Positions 26,100-33,614 of a stretch of DNA of 64,000 bases are shown here, piece by piece (the stretch's first letter is position 1; each line of letters starts with the position of its first letter). Both the position numbers and the translations under genes were made by a program. This DNA is from Paenibacillus catalpae. Lineage in GTDB: Bacteria > Bacillota > Bacilli > Paenibacillales > Paenibacillaceae. Where the stretch lies: NCBI RefSeq assembly GCF_900112695.1, contig NZ_FOMT01000004.1, forward strand, positions 310,001 to 374,000, given 5' to 3'. Under the pieces are notes generated by a model that did no database searches, had not been told where the DNA came from, and saw nothing but the letters and a program-made list of their open reading frames with translations.

Positions 26100-26630
26100 A
26101 TGATCTGGGACTTGTTCCTTACTTTCTTCAAAATTGGATTTATCTCATTTGGCGGCGGTTATACCGTTATTCCGATGATACAAAATAAAGTTGTCTTACA
26201 TGACTGGATGACAATCGCGGGATTTCAGAAAGCCGTCTCGCTCGCCGGCATGGCGCCGGGACCAATCGCCACCAATGCCGTCACGTTAATCGGCTACGAT
26301 ACAGCGGGAATACTCGGCGCTGTAGCAGCATGTGCCGGGATTGTCCTCCCTTCCCTGATCGTCGTTATTGTGCTGTCCGCCTTTTTCTTCCCGCTCCAGC
26401 ATAACAAGACGATCAAGTCTGTCTTCTATGGCCTTCGGCCCGTCATCACGGGGCTCATCGCCTATGCCGCCATTCACTTCGGCGGCTTTGATAAGCCGGG
26501 TCATTATAACACGATGACCTTGTTTACTTTATTGATCTGTGCAGGCTGCTTGTGGCTGCTGGTCAAATATAAATGGCATCCCTTGACGGTTATTGCTGCA
26601 GCAGGAGTAGCCGGTATCGTCTTTCTCTAG
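26100..26630 (+). CDS. Chromate transporter, short-chain subunit 2
   Basis: A 176-residue CHR half-protein. FGGGYTVIPMIQNKVV and LAGMAPGPIATNAVTLIGY mirror the motifs of the preceding subunit. It is presumed to insert with opposite topology and complete the transporter. Same operon, with GAGGGAGAG before the ATG. Actual chromate resistance is not demonstrable from sequence; CHR proteins linked to sugar-type ROK regulators raise the possibility of another anion. Confidence 0.87.
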   Translation: MIWDLFLTFFKIGFISFGGGYTVIPMIQNKVVLHDWMTIAGFQKAVSLAGMAPGPIATNAVTLIGYDTAGILGAVAACAGIVLPSLIVVIVLSAFFFPLQHNKTIKSVFYGLRPVITGLIAYAAIHFGGFDKPGHYNTMTLFTLLICAGCLWLLVKYKWHPLTVIAAAGVAGIVFL

Positions 26631-26727
26631 TCCCTTTTGAATCCTGCCTGGCGATCTGTTAATCTGAGAGTGCTAACCCTAGCATGACCCGGTTACATAC
26701 CAACAGGAAGGCGGGGATTTTGTTATT

Positions 26728-27648
26728 ATGCTGGCCACCATTTCGCAAGAAAGCACAGGTTATACCGTAACTTTCGAACGCATACTCCATCATTCCAGGG
26801 AAGAAGTATGGTCTTATTTTACCGATAATGAAAAGCTTCCGAAATGGTTCTCCGAGCTGCGCGCGGAGGATCTGCGGGAAGGCGGGCAGCTCAGCTTTAA
26901 TATGGGCGACGGCACCTATGAGACCATGATGATCACCGCATACGAGCTGCAATCTGTGCTTGCCTTTACTTGGGGAGATGATATGGCCGTTCGGTTCGAA
27001 TTCCATGAGGTAGCCGGGGGCTGCCGGCTTCTGTTAATCGAAAGCATCTATAAACCGTCCGAGCATACGCCGAAAGATCTCGCCGGCTGGCATGTCTGCC
27101 TCGAGGTCATTGCGTCCTTGCTGGATAACGGGCGTCCTCTGGCTAACCGCCGGGAGGATTGGAAGCACTGGTATCCAAAATATGCCGATGCCCTGCAGCA
27201 GCTCAAATCGTATGTCGTTGAAGTCTCAACCGATCTGGAACAGCCGATTGCAGCGGTGTGGCGTGCAATTACCGAGGCCGAAGCTTTATCGCAATGGTAT
27301 TCTCCGGGCTCCCCGTGGGAGATTACTGCATTAAGGGAAGGTGCAACCGCCCTCTTCCATCATTCGCCAAGCAAGTATCACGCCGGGACAGAAGTGACTA
27401 CGCTGCAGGCTCTGATTACGGCTTATGAACCGCCAGAACGCTTTGCCTTAAGATGGGATTATACGGGAGTGAACGACGTCCCTGTCACCACTACCTTCCG
27501 GCTACATGAGCATAAGGGCAGAACAACCGTAACCATGTCGGAATCCGGTTATGAGAATGCGGAGCAGGCCGAGCCCGTCAAGCGGGGCTATACGATGTCG
27601 CTCGCGAATTTGAAAGCCTATCTGGAAGGCAAACCTCTGCCTTACTGA
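26728..27648 (+). CDS. Tandem SRPBCC (AHSA1-like) domain protein
   Basis: A 306-residue protein made of two START/Bet v1-like AHSA1 domains. Domain 1 spans residues ~8-145 (FERILHHSREEVWSYFTDNE, LPKWFSELRAED); domain 2 spans ~160-305 (VVEVSTDLEQPIAAVWRAIT, LSQWYSPGSPWEI). Most family members have a single domain. The fold makes a hydrophobic pocket for small ligands; function unknown. The ribosome binding site is weak (AAGGCGGGG about 10 bases upstream). Confidence 0.85.
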   Translation: MLATISQESTGYTVTFERILHHSREEVWSYFTDNEKLPKWFSELRAEDLREGGQLSFNMGDGTYETMMITAYELQSVLAFTWGDDMAVRFEFHEVAGGCRLLLIESIYKPSEHTPKDLAGWHVCLEVIASLLDNGRPLANRREDWKHWYPKYADALQQLKSYVVEVSTDLEQPIAAVWRAITEAEALSQWYSPGSPWEITALREGATALFHHSPSKYHAGTEVTTLQALITAYEPPERFALRWDYTGVNDVPVTTTFRLHEHKGRTTVTMSESGYENAEQAEPVKRGYTMSLANLKAYLEGKPLPY

Positions 27649-27656
27649 CCCATAAG

Positions 27657-27684
27657 AAAAGGACGGGCTGACCCGTCCTTTTTT
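27657..27684. terminator. Bidirectional terminator
   Basis: AAAAGGACGGG, CTGA, CCCGTCCTTTTTT between convergent SRPBCC and Xre genes. Confidence 0.92.
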
Positions 27685-27688
27685 GTGC

Positions 27689-27928
27689 TTATTTCACATC
27701 CCTTTCGATCCCTTTGATGGCCGGAATTAGCTCATAAAGCTCATTCACCGAACAGCCCACCGTATCCGCAATGGAGATCGCCGTCTTTAACGGCATTAAC
27801 CGCTTATTCTCGATATAATCGGCAAGCCGCTCCGGCTTATAGAGCAATGCCCCGGCCAAGGCTTCCCGGCTCATTCCCCGCTCCTCCAGTCTTTCCTGCA
27901 GCAGGCAACGCCCCAATTCAAATTTCAT
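27689..27928 (-). CDS. Small Xre-family helix-turn-helix protein
   Basis: A 79-residue protein that is essentially one Xre/Cro HTH: LQERLEERGMSREALAGALL, YIENKRLMPLKTAISIADTV, then CSVNELYELIP. The start is ATG 27928 with AAGGGAGA 8 bases upstream. A longer frame overlapping SelO has no support. It begins 19 bp after the SelO stop, so it is probably co-transcribed. Targets unknown. Confidence 0.85.
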   Translation of the reverse strand: MKFELGRCLLQERLEERGMSREALAGALLYKPERLADYIENKRLMPLKTAISIADTVGCSVNELYELIPAIKGIERDVK

Positions 27929-27947
27929 GTCGTTAATCTCCCTTGGA

Positions 27948-29414
27948 TCAGGTCCCGCAGAATGTACGGTAAGGACGAGGCGACTCTTCCGGCAGCAAAG
28001 CATAATCCTCTTGCTCATCGGAATAAGCAAACGGATTCGTGAGCGCCGCAAGCAGATTATCCATCACGCATAGATTCCCTTGCTCTGCCGCTTCCAATGC
28101 TTCCTCTACCCGGTGGTTGCGAGGGATAACAGACGGATTGCTTCTCCGCATCAGCTTCAGCGAATCCTCTTTGGACTCCTCTTGCCTGCCGAGTCTCGCG
28201 TGCCATTGCTCCTGCCACTCCGCAAATTCCGGTGTCCCGCCTAGCACGGTAGCTTCAGGCTTATCCATCGATAAAGCCCGGAAGGTATTCGTATAATCCG
28301 CCTTGTTCCTTTGCATCAGCAGCAGAAACGCTTCGATCAGCGCCTCGTCCTGCGGCTCCTCGCTAAAGAGTCCAAGCTTCGCCCGCATGCCTTGAAGCCA
28401 ATGCTCATGATACAGCTCACCGAAATCAGACAATGCGTCTTGAGCCAGCTCGATGGCCCCTTCTTCATCCTCATCCATAAGCGGCAATAAGGCCTCCGCC
28501 AAGCGGGCCAGATTCCATGAGCCGATATACGGCTGATTGCCGTAAGCATAACGGCCTTCCCGGTCGATGGAGCTGAAGACCGTAGCCGGGTCATACGCAT
28601 CCATAAAGGCGCATGGTCCGTAATCGATGGTTTCTCCGCTTATTGTCATATTATCCGTATTCATTACGCCATGGATAAAACCGACCAGCTGCCACTTGGC
28701 GATGAGCGCTGCCTGACGCTTGATTACTTCCTTCAGGAAGCTGACATAGCGGTTCTCTCCATCCTCCATCTCAGGGTAATGCCTCTTAATGGTGTAATCC
28801 GCAAGAGCTTGAAGCTCCTCCAGCGTCCCCCACTGCGCAGCAAATTGGAAGGTGCCGACACGGATATGGCTAGCGGCAACCCGGGTCAGAATCGCGCCCG
28901 GCAGCAGGCTTTCGCGAACAATTTCTTCCCCTGTCGATACCACCGCGAGACTGCGGGTAGTCGGGATACCAAGCGCATGCATCGCCTCGCTGATGATATA
29001 TTCCCGAAGCATAGGGCCAAGCGCCGCCCGGCCGTCTCCCCCGCGGGAATAGGGCGTCCTTCCGGAGCCCTTCAGCTGAATATCGAATCGCTCTCCCTGC
29101 GGAGTGATTTGCTCGCCAAGCAGAACGGCCCGGCCATCTCCCAGCTTGTTGAAATACGCGAATTGATGCCCGGCATAAGCCTGCGCAAGGGGTTCTGCCC
29201 CCTCCGGAATTTGATTGCCCGCAAATACCTGGATGCCATCATTGCTGCGCAGCGCATCAGCATCAAGCCCAAGCTCGGCGGCAAGCGGTTCATTCATCTT
29301 GATTAACCCGGGGGCACGTACAGGAACAGGATTTTGTTTCGCGAAAAATAAGTCCGGCAAACCAGCGTAGCTGTTCTCGAGGTTCCACCCCGCTATCGAT
29401 TTATGTTCAGTCAT
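27948..29414 (-). CDS. selO: Protein adenylyltransferase SelO (YdiU/UPF0061)
   Basis: A 488-residue pseudokinase that transfers AMP from ATP to Ser/Thr/Tyr of target proteins in redox stress. Visible family motifs are [39 protein letters not shown] with the ATP-contacting Lys, [20 protein letters not shown] and [15 protein letters not shown] with the metal-binding Asn/Asp. A conserved Cys lies close to the C terminus (YRTFCGT). ATG 29414 is chosen because GGAG sits 6 bases before it; a start four codons earlier would leave no spacing. A small Xre gene follows. Confidence 0.93.
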   Translation of the reverse strand: MTEHKSIAGWNLENSYAGLPDLFFAKQNPVPVRAPGLIKMNEPLAAELGLDADALRSNDGIQVFAGNQIPEGAEPLAQAYAGHQFAYFNKLGDGRAVLLGEQITPQGERFDIQLKGSGRTPYSRGGDGRAALGPMLREYIISEAMHALGIPTTRSLAVVSTGEEIVRESLLPGAILTRVAASHIRVGTFQFAAQWGTLEELQALADYTIKRHYPEMEDGENRYVSFLKEVIKRQAALIAKWQLVGFIHGVMNTDNMTISGETIDYGPCAFMDAYDPATVFSSIDREGRYAYGNQPYIGSWNLARLAEALLPLMDEDEEGAIELAQDALSDFGELYHEHWLQGMRAKLGLFSEEPQDEALIEAFLLLMQRNKADYTNTFRALSMDKPEATVLGGTPEFAEWQEQWHARLGRQEESKEDSLKLMRRSNPSVIPRNHRVEEALEAAEQGNLCVMDNLLAALTNPFAYSDEQEDYALLPEESPRPYRTFCGT

Positions 29415-29474
29415 CTCGTTCTCCATTCCTTTTTTATCTTATTATACCCTTTTCTCCCGTTCCTTCACCCAAAC

Positions 29475-29507
29475 AAAAAAAGCCCGCCAGCCAATATTGG
29501 CCAGCGG
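29475..29507 (-). terminator. Terminator of the tyrosine phosphatase gene
   Basis: On the minus strand CCGCTGGCCA, ATAT, TGGCTGGCGG (two G-U pairs) followed by GC and seven Ts. Confidence 0.85.
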
Positions 29508-29517
29508 ATCTTATCCA

Positions 29518-30651
29518 TTATTCGGTGTACATGGCTTTCAGTTTCGCGCGCTCTGCTTTCGTAATGCCAAGACCTTTTTCAAGGAAAGCGTCGATCGAGC
29601 CGTATTTGCTCTTCATCTCGTCAATTGCCGCTTGCAGGAATTCCTTCTGGACGCCCATCATTGCCGTAATCGCAGCAACAACGTTCTCGTCGTTCACTTG
29701 AGCTTTGACAGCCTCAATCGCTTTTTTGTTAGCTTCTTCACGGTATACGTTGCTCAGGAGGTAGTCGTCCATTACCGTTTTCTCATCTACGCCAAGAGCC
29801 AGGAGAATGATTGCGGAACCAAGGCCTGTGCGGTCTTTACCCGCTGTACAGTGCTGGAGAAGTCCGATATGGTTCGGATCATTAAGCAATTCCATCAGCT
29901 GGACATAGAATTTCGGACTATCCACCATTTGCTTGTTGAAGCCGGCCATCATGGCAACCGCGCTAGCTTCGTCCTTCATCATGCCGGAAGCGATCATGGA
30001 GTTCAGATCTGCCGTAGAACCGGCATTGCCTGCATCGGTACGGATATTAGTGATGCCCGGGATAACCGGATCCGGCATAGCTTTCACTTCAGCATCGGTA
30101 CGGTAGTCAACGTTTGTTTTGATACCCATTTCCTGAAGAATCTTGATATCCGCATCCGTCAGATGCCCGAGCTCTTCACCGCGGAACAGCTTGCCCCATT
30201 TTACCGTTTTGCCGTCCGTTGTTTTGTAACCGCCAAGATCGCGGATGTTAAAGGCGCCTTGCAGATTTACTTTGCGCTCTGCAACCGTAACAGTCGCGCC
30301 GCTGCTTGTCTTAATGTAGAAGTACAAGTGGGAGCCCGGCTTCGGATCAGCTGTTACATAACCGTTATAGCTGGCGTTAATACGTTTCAGCTGTTTGCCG
30401 TTTTTCGCGATATTGTCAGGCGAAGTGCTCCACAGGATTTTCGCAGCGCCAAGATCCGCATTCGAGTTCCAGTGAATTTTCAGCTTGCCGTCAGCCGTAC
30501 GTTCAACGCTTGCTTGCGTGAACATGCCTTGTTCTTTCTTCTGCGATACGGCAACTGGTGCTGCGAAGCTTGCTGCCGGTGCAGCTACCGCGCCAAGCGC
30601 GAGAGATGCTGCCAATACGGTTGCTGCGTAAACTTTAGAACCTTTAATCAT
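29518..30651 (-). CDS. Secreted tyrosine-protein phosphatase (Y_phosphatase3 type)
   Basis: A 377-residue protein. A Sec signal peptide (residues 1-30, ending ASFA-AP) is followed by a beta-rich N-terminal domain and a phosphatase domain from ~130: FNIRDLGGYKTTDGKTVKWG, YRTDAEV, and the P-loop HCTAGKDRTG with nucleophilic Cys and Arg. Relatives act on phosphotyrosine or phosphoinositides; a secreted form in a Gram-positive is of interest for surface signalling or phosphate scavenging. GGGGGCACATT precedes the ATG. Confidence 0.9.
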   Translation of the reverse strand: MIKGSKVYAATVLAASLALGAVAAPAASFAAPVAVSQKKEQGMFTQASVERTADGKLKIHWNSNADLGAAKILWSTSPDNIAKNGKQLKRINASYNGYVTADPKPGSHLYFYIKTSSGATVTVAERKVNLQGAFNIRDLGGYKTTDGKTVKWGKLFRGEELGHLTDADIKILQEMGIKTNVDYRTDAEVKAMPDPVIPGITNIRTDAGNAGSTADLNSMIASGMMKDEASAVAMMAGFNKQMVDSPKFYVQLMELLNDPNHIGLLQHCTAGKDRTGLGSAIILLALGVDEKTVMDDYLLSNVYREEANKKAIEAVKAQVNDENVVAAITAMMGVQKEFLQAAIDEMKSKYGSIDAFLEKGLGITKAERAKLKAMYTE

Positions 30652-30854
30652 AATGTGCCCCCTACAATTTTTGGCTGTGTTTTGGTTGTGTTTTAGTTGT
30701 ATACCGGTTGTATATGACCTTATTATAGGGGGGCTTTATAATGGGAATTTTAAAATTTGGTTAAGAGTTTGTAAAAGCATAAGCCCGCATAATTGCAAGC
30801 AGTTCCAACCATATTATGGATATGCCTGTTGAATAACGGAGAGGATCTGTACTT

Positions 30855-32219
30855 ATGTGGAACAAATCAAGGAACTGGATGGGCAAGCGTTCACCCGCTC
30901 AAGTTATCTCCGGCTACTATATCCTGGCCGTGTTATCATCTATTCTTCTGTTCAGCATTCCCGCGGTCCATAAGCCTGGAGTGGAAGTCTCATTCTTCGA
31001 TACGGTCTTTACAGCCGTCAGCGTCGTGAGCGATACCGGGCTTAGCGTATTCAATGTGGCGGAAACCTACAGCGTATTTGGCTACTTCGTCATTATGATT
31101 GTCCTTCAATTCGGAGGCATCGGCATTATGGCGATGAGTACTTTCTTCTGGCTCCTGATCGGGCGCAAAATCGGCCTGCGCGAGCGCCGTCTGATTATGG
31201 TCGATAATAACCAATTTGCCCTATCCGGTCTGGTCCAGCTCGTCAAAGAAATATTGCAGATTACCCTTCTCACCGAGCTGATAGGAGCGGTGATCTTCGG
31301 CCTGCGTTTCCTGCGTTACTTCCCCACCTGGCAGGAGGCCTTTCTGCAAGGCTTGTTTGCCTCCGTCAGCGCAACGACCAACGCCGGGATGGACATTACC
31401 GGACAATCGCTTATCCCGTTCAAAGATGATTATTTCGTGCAGCTGGTCACGATTCTGCTTATTATTTTCGGCGCAATCGGGTTTCCCGTATTAATCGAAT
31501 TGAAGGCGTTCCTATCCAGAGGCAAGCTTGATCTGAACTACCCCTTCCGATTCTCGCTATTCACGAAGCTGACGACCTTTACTTACTTCGCTCTGCTCGC
31601 GGTTGGCACGTTACTGATTCTGCTTTTCGAATCACAGCATTATTTCAAGGGCTTATCCTGGCATGAAAGCTTCTTCTATGCCTTTTTCCAGGCGGCTACG
31701 ACCCGAAGCGCAGGACTTACGACGATGGATATTACCCATCTGACGCTGCCAACTCTCCTGCTCATGTGCGTCTATATGTTTATCGGGGGATCGCCCAACT
31801 CGGTAGGGGGCGGGATCCGGACAACCACCTTCGCGCTGAACATGCTGTTTATATACCACTTTGCCAGAGGACGCCGGGATTTCAAGGTCTTCAAGCGCGA
31901 GCTTCATCAGGACGATATTATGAAATCTCTGGCCATCTCCATGCTTGCCATTGTGATGTGCTCCTTCTCCGTCATCGCCATCAGCTTCTCCGACAAGCAG
32001 CATCAGCTTGCTGCGATTATACTGGAGGTGTGCTCGGCATTCGGTACAGTTGGTCTGTCGACAGGCATTACGCCGGACTTAAGCATCTTCGCCAAATGCA
32101 TTCTCATGCTGCTCATGTTTATTGGAAGAATCGGACTGACGTCCTTCCTCTATATTATCGGCGGTCAGCAGACCTTCTCGAAATACCGCTATCCGGTTGA
32201 AAGAGTCATGACGGGGTAG
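30855..32219 (+). CDS. TrkH/KtrB/KtrD-type potassium transporter subunit
   Basis: A 454-residue membrane protein with four M1-P-M2 repeats. The four pore-loop glycine segments are SDTGLSV, TTNAGMD, TRSAGLTT and GTVGLSTG, giving the K+ selectivity filter; GGSPNSVGGGIRTTT precedes the gating loop. It takes up K+ (with Na+ coupling in Ktr systems) when paired with a cytoplasmic RCK subunit (KtrA/KtrC), which is not encoded here. KtrB and KtrD cannot be distinguished. GGAGAGG lies upstream. Confidence 0.9.
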   Translation: MWNKSRNWMGKRSPAQVISGYYILAVLSSILLFSIPAVHKPGVEVSFFDTVFTAVSVVSDTGLSVFNVAETYSVFGYFVIMIVLQFGGIGIMAMSTFFWLLIGRKIGLRERRLIMVDNNQFALSGLVQLVKEILQITLLTELIGAVIFGLRFLRYFPTWQEAFLQGLFASVSATTNAGMDITGQSLIPFKDDYFVQLVTILLIIFGAIGFPVLIELKAFLSRGKLDLNYPFRFSLFTKLTTFTYFALLAVGTLLILLFESQHYFKGLSWHESFFYAFFQAATTRSAGLTTMDITHLTLPTLLLMCVYMFIGGSPNSVGGGIRTTTFALNMLFIYHFARGRRDFKVFKRELHQDDIMKSLAISMLAIVMCSFSVIAISFSDKQHQLAAIILEVCSAFGTVGLSTGITPDLSIFAKCILMLLMFIGRIGLTSFLYIIGGQQTFSKYRYPVERVMTG

Positions 32220-32311
32220 CTGGCGTCAAAATAATACGATCGTAGTCTTGCCCTAATCCCTTGATCGCGTTATGCTGGGTGTAATCATATGGGATAGGAA
32301 CTTTATAATCT

Positions 32312-33088
32312 ATGACGATCGGTATTTTCGACTCCGGACTCGGAGGACTAACAGTACTGGCAGAAGCGCTGAAGCGTCTTCCTGCCGAGAATTATCTTTA
32401 TATGGCTGACACGCTTCATGTACCTTACGGCACGAAGTCCGAGGAGGAAGTACGCTTCTTCGTGCTTCAGACCGTTGAGGAGATGGTGGCGCAGGGGATT
32501 GACGCGCTTGTTGTCGCCTGCAATACGGCGACCAGCATCGCGATCAACGAGCTGAGGGAACGGTATTCTTTTCCCATTATCGGGATGGAGCCGGCCGTTA
32601 AGCCTGCTGTTGAGATGAACCGCGCTACGGGGAAAAAGGTACTCGTCTGGGCAACCCCTCTGACGCTCCGGATGCCGAAATATTACGCACTGGTCTCCCG
32701 CGTGGATGAAGAAGGAATCGTCGATTCCCTTCCAATGCCCGAGCTGGTGCAATATTGCGAATCGCTTCAATTTGATCCGGACGTGCTGAAGGATTATTTT
32801 CTCATGAAGCTGGCTCCATACGATCTGAACGAATACGGCATACTGGTGCTGGGCTGCACGCATTTCCCGTTCTACACGTCCATCCTCCAGGACATTCTGC
32901 CATCGCATATCCAGATCGTGAACGGCAACACGGGAACGATACGGCGCTTATCCGCCATGCTGAACCGTTACGGGATCGAAACCGGACGCCGCAGCGGCCA
33001 TGTGCGTTTCATGTGCACGGGCGGAGAACCCGCATATATCGAGAAAATGCAATCTGCATTAGCTTATTTGAAAGAACAGGATATGTAA
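32312..33088 (+). CDS. murI: Glutamate racemase
   Basis: A 258-residue cofactor-independent racemase making D-glutamate for peptidoglycan. GIFDSGLGGLTVL opens the enzyme; the two catalytic cysteines are Cys70 (VVACNTATS) and Cys182 (LGCTHFPF). VLVWATPLTL replaces the more usual glycine-rich turn, suggesting the YrpC-like second racemase class of bacilli rather than RacE. A weak ribosome binding site (AGGAA) precedes the ATG. Monocistronic, with its own terminator. Confidence 0.9.
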   Translation: MTIGIFDSGLGGLTVLAEALKRLPAENYLYMADTLHVPYGTKSEEEVRFFVLQTVEEMVAQGIDALVVACNTATSIAINELRERYSFPIIGMEPAVKPAVEMNRATGKKVLVWATPLTLRMPKYYALVSRVDEEGIVDSLPMPELVQYCESLQFDPDVLKDYFLMKLAPYDLNEYGILVLGCTHFPFYTSILQDILPSHIQIVNGNTGTIRRLSAMLNRYGIETGRRSGHVRFMCTGGEPAYIEKMQSALAYLKEQDM

Positions 33089-33094
33089 TAGAAG

Positions 33095-33128
33095 ACCGGT
33101 GCCGCTGATACAGCGGTGCCGGTTTTTT
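33095..33128 (+). terminator. Terminator of murI
   Basis: CCGGTGCCGCTG, ATA, CAGCGGTGCCGG (two G-U pairs), then TTTTTT. Confidence 0.9.
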
Positions 33129-33232
33129 GTTTGGAGCATGCGATTCATAGAATCGCACATGTTCATCGTAGGAATACCTCTTCAGCAAGACCGGCAACTG
33201 CATTATGCTATGCTCATAAGTTCGGACCACGA

Positions 33233-33464
33233 GAATCACGCTTTTTGTGTGACAATTCTTAAGTAAATGCTTACTATGCAAGAATTATCACGAAAAGCAA
33301 GAATCACGCTTTTTGTGTGACAATTCTTAAGCAAATGCTTACGATGCAAGAATTATCACGAAAAGCAAGAATCACGCTTTTTGTGTGACAATTCTTTAGC
33401 AAATGCTTACGATGCAAGAATTATCACGAAAAGCAAGAATCACGCTTTTTGTGTGACAATTCTT
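33233..33464 (+). repeat. 68-bp tandem repeat, 3.4 copies
   Basis: Units begin at 33233, 33301, 33369 and 33437 (GAATCACGCTTTTTGTGTGA each time); the last ends after 28 bases. Copies differ at only a few positions. Each full unit contains AAGAATTATCACG, AAGAATCACGC and GTGTGACAATTCTT, whose arms can pair in two mutually exclusive ways, and a small dyad TAAGCA-AA-TGCTTA. The orientation and the link to the downstream hairpin and Shine-Dalgarno suggest amplification of a regulatory module. Confidence 0.92.
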
Positions 33465-33465
33465 T

Positions 33466-33486
33466 TTAGGAGGTGATCGAATGTAG
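33466..33486 (+). other. Start-stop element (ATG TAG) behind a perfect Shine-Dalgarno
   Basis: TAGGAGGTGATC is complementary over 11 bases to the 16S rRNA 3' end and is followed at 7-base spacing by ATG (33481) and immediately TAG. It should bind ribosomes strongly yet encode only Met. The same ATTCTTTTTAGGAGG block precedes the real start at 33615, so one of the two is a duplicate. Confidence 0.7.
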
Positions 33487-33499
33487 CTTTGTGCCAAAA

Positions 33500-33513
33500 T
33501 GTAAGCGCATTAA
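33500..33513 (+). promoter_or_regulatory. cre-like site (CcpA)
   Basis: TGTAAGCGCATTAA matches 12 of 14 positions of the cre consensus TGWAARCGYTWNCW. In front of a secreted polysaccharide hydrolase, catabolite repression would be expected. Confidence 0.45.
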
Positions 33514-33548
33514 TTATAAGCCCGCAACATATCTGACTAGCTTCGAAG

Positions 33549-33610
33549 CAAGAATCATCACAAACGTCATAATCCTGACTGTTTTGTGTGATCATTCTTT
33601 TTAGGAGGTT
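33549..33610 (+). promoter_or_regulatory. Leader hairpin adjoining the GH87 ribosome binding site
   Basis: AAGAATCATCACAAAC pairs with GTTTTGTGTGATCATTCTT across a ~15-base loop. The 3' arm ends directly before TTTTAGGAGG, the ribosome binding site. It is a diverged relative of the hairpin in each 68-bp repeat, so structure here could set translation or stability of the message. Confidence 0.65.
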
Positions 33611-33614
33611 TTTT

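Larger units (their letters stand above)
33089..33614. other. Repeat-rich leader region of the GH87 gene
   Basis: A 526-bp gene-free stretch. In order: murI terminator; about 100 bp without recognisable features; three full and one partial 68-bp tandem repeats; a perfect Shine-Dalgarno followed by ATG TAG; a cre-like site; and a final hairpin directly before the ribosome binding site of the glucanase gene. Confidence 0.85.

Noticed and set aside
29497-30696. Long plus-strand open frame of 399 codons
   Set aside because: It is antisense to the secreted phosphatase, which has signal peptide, active-site loop, ribosome binding site and terminator; the frame is an artefact of codon bias.
30652-30854. 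c-di-AMP riboswitch before the potassium transporter
   Set aside because: The 200-bp spacer shows no conserved riboswitch motifs that I can recognise.
33233-33464. Possible CRISPR array
   Set aside because: The whole 68-bp unit repeats with no variable spacers, and no cas genes are near.
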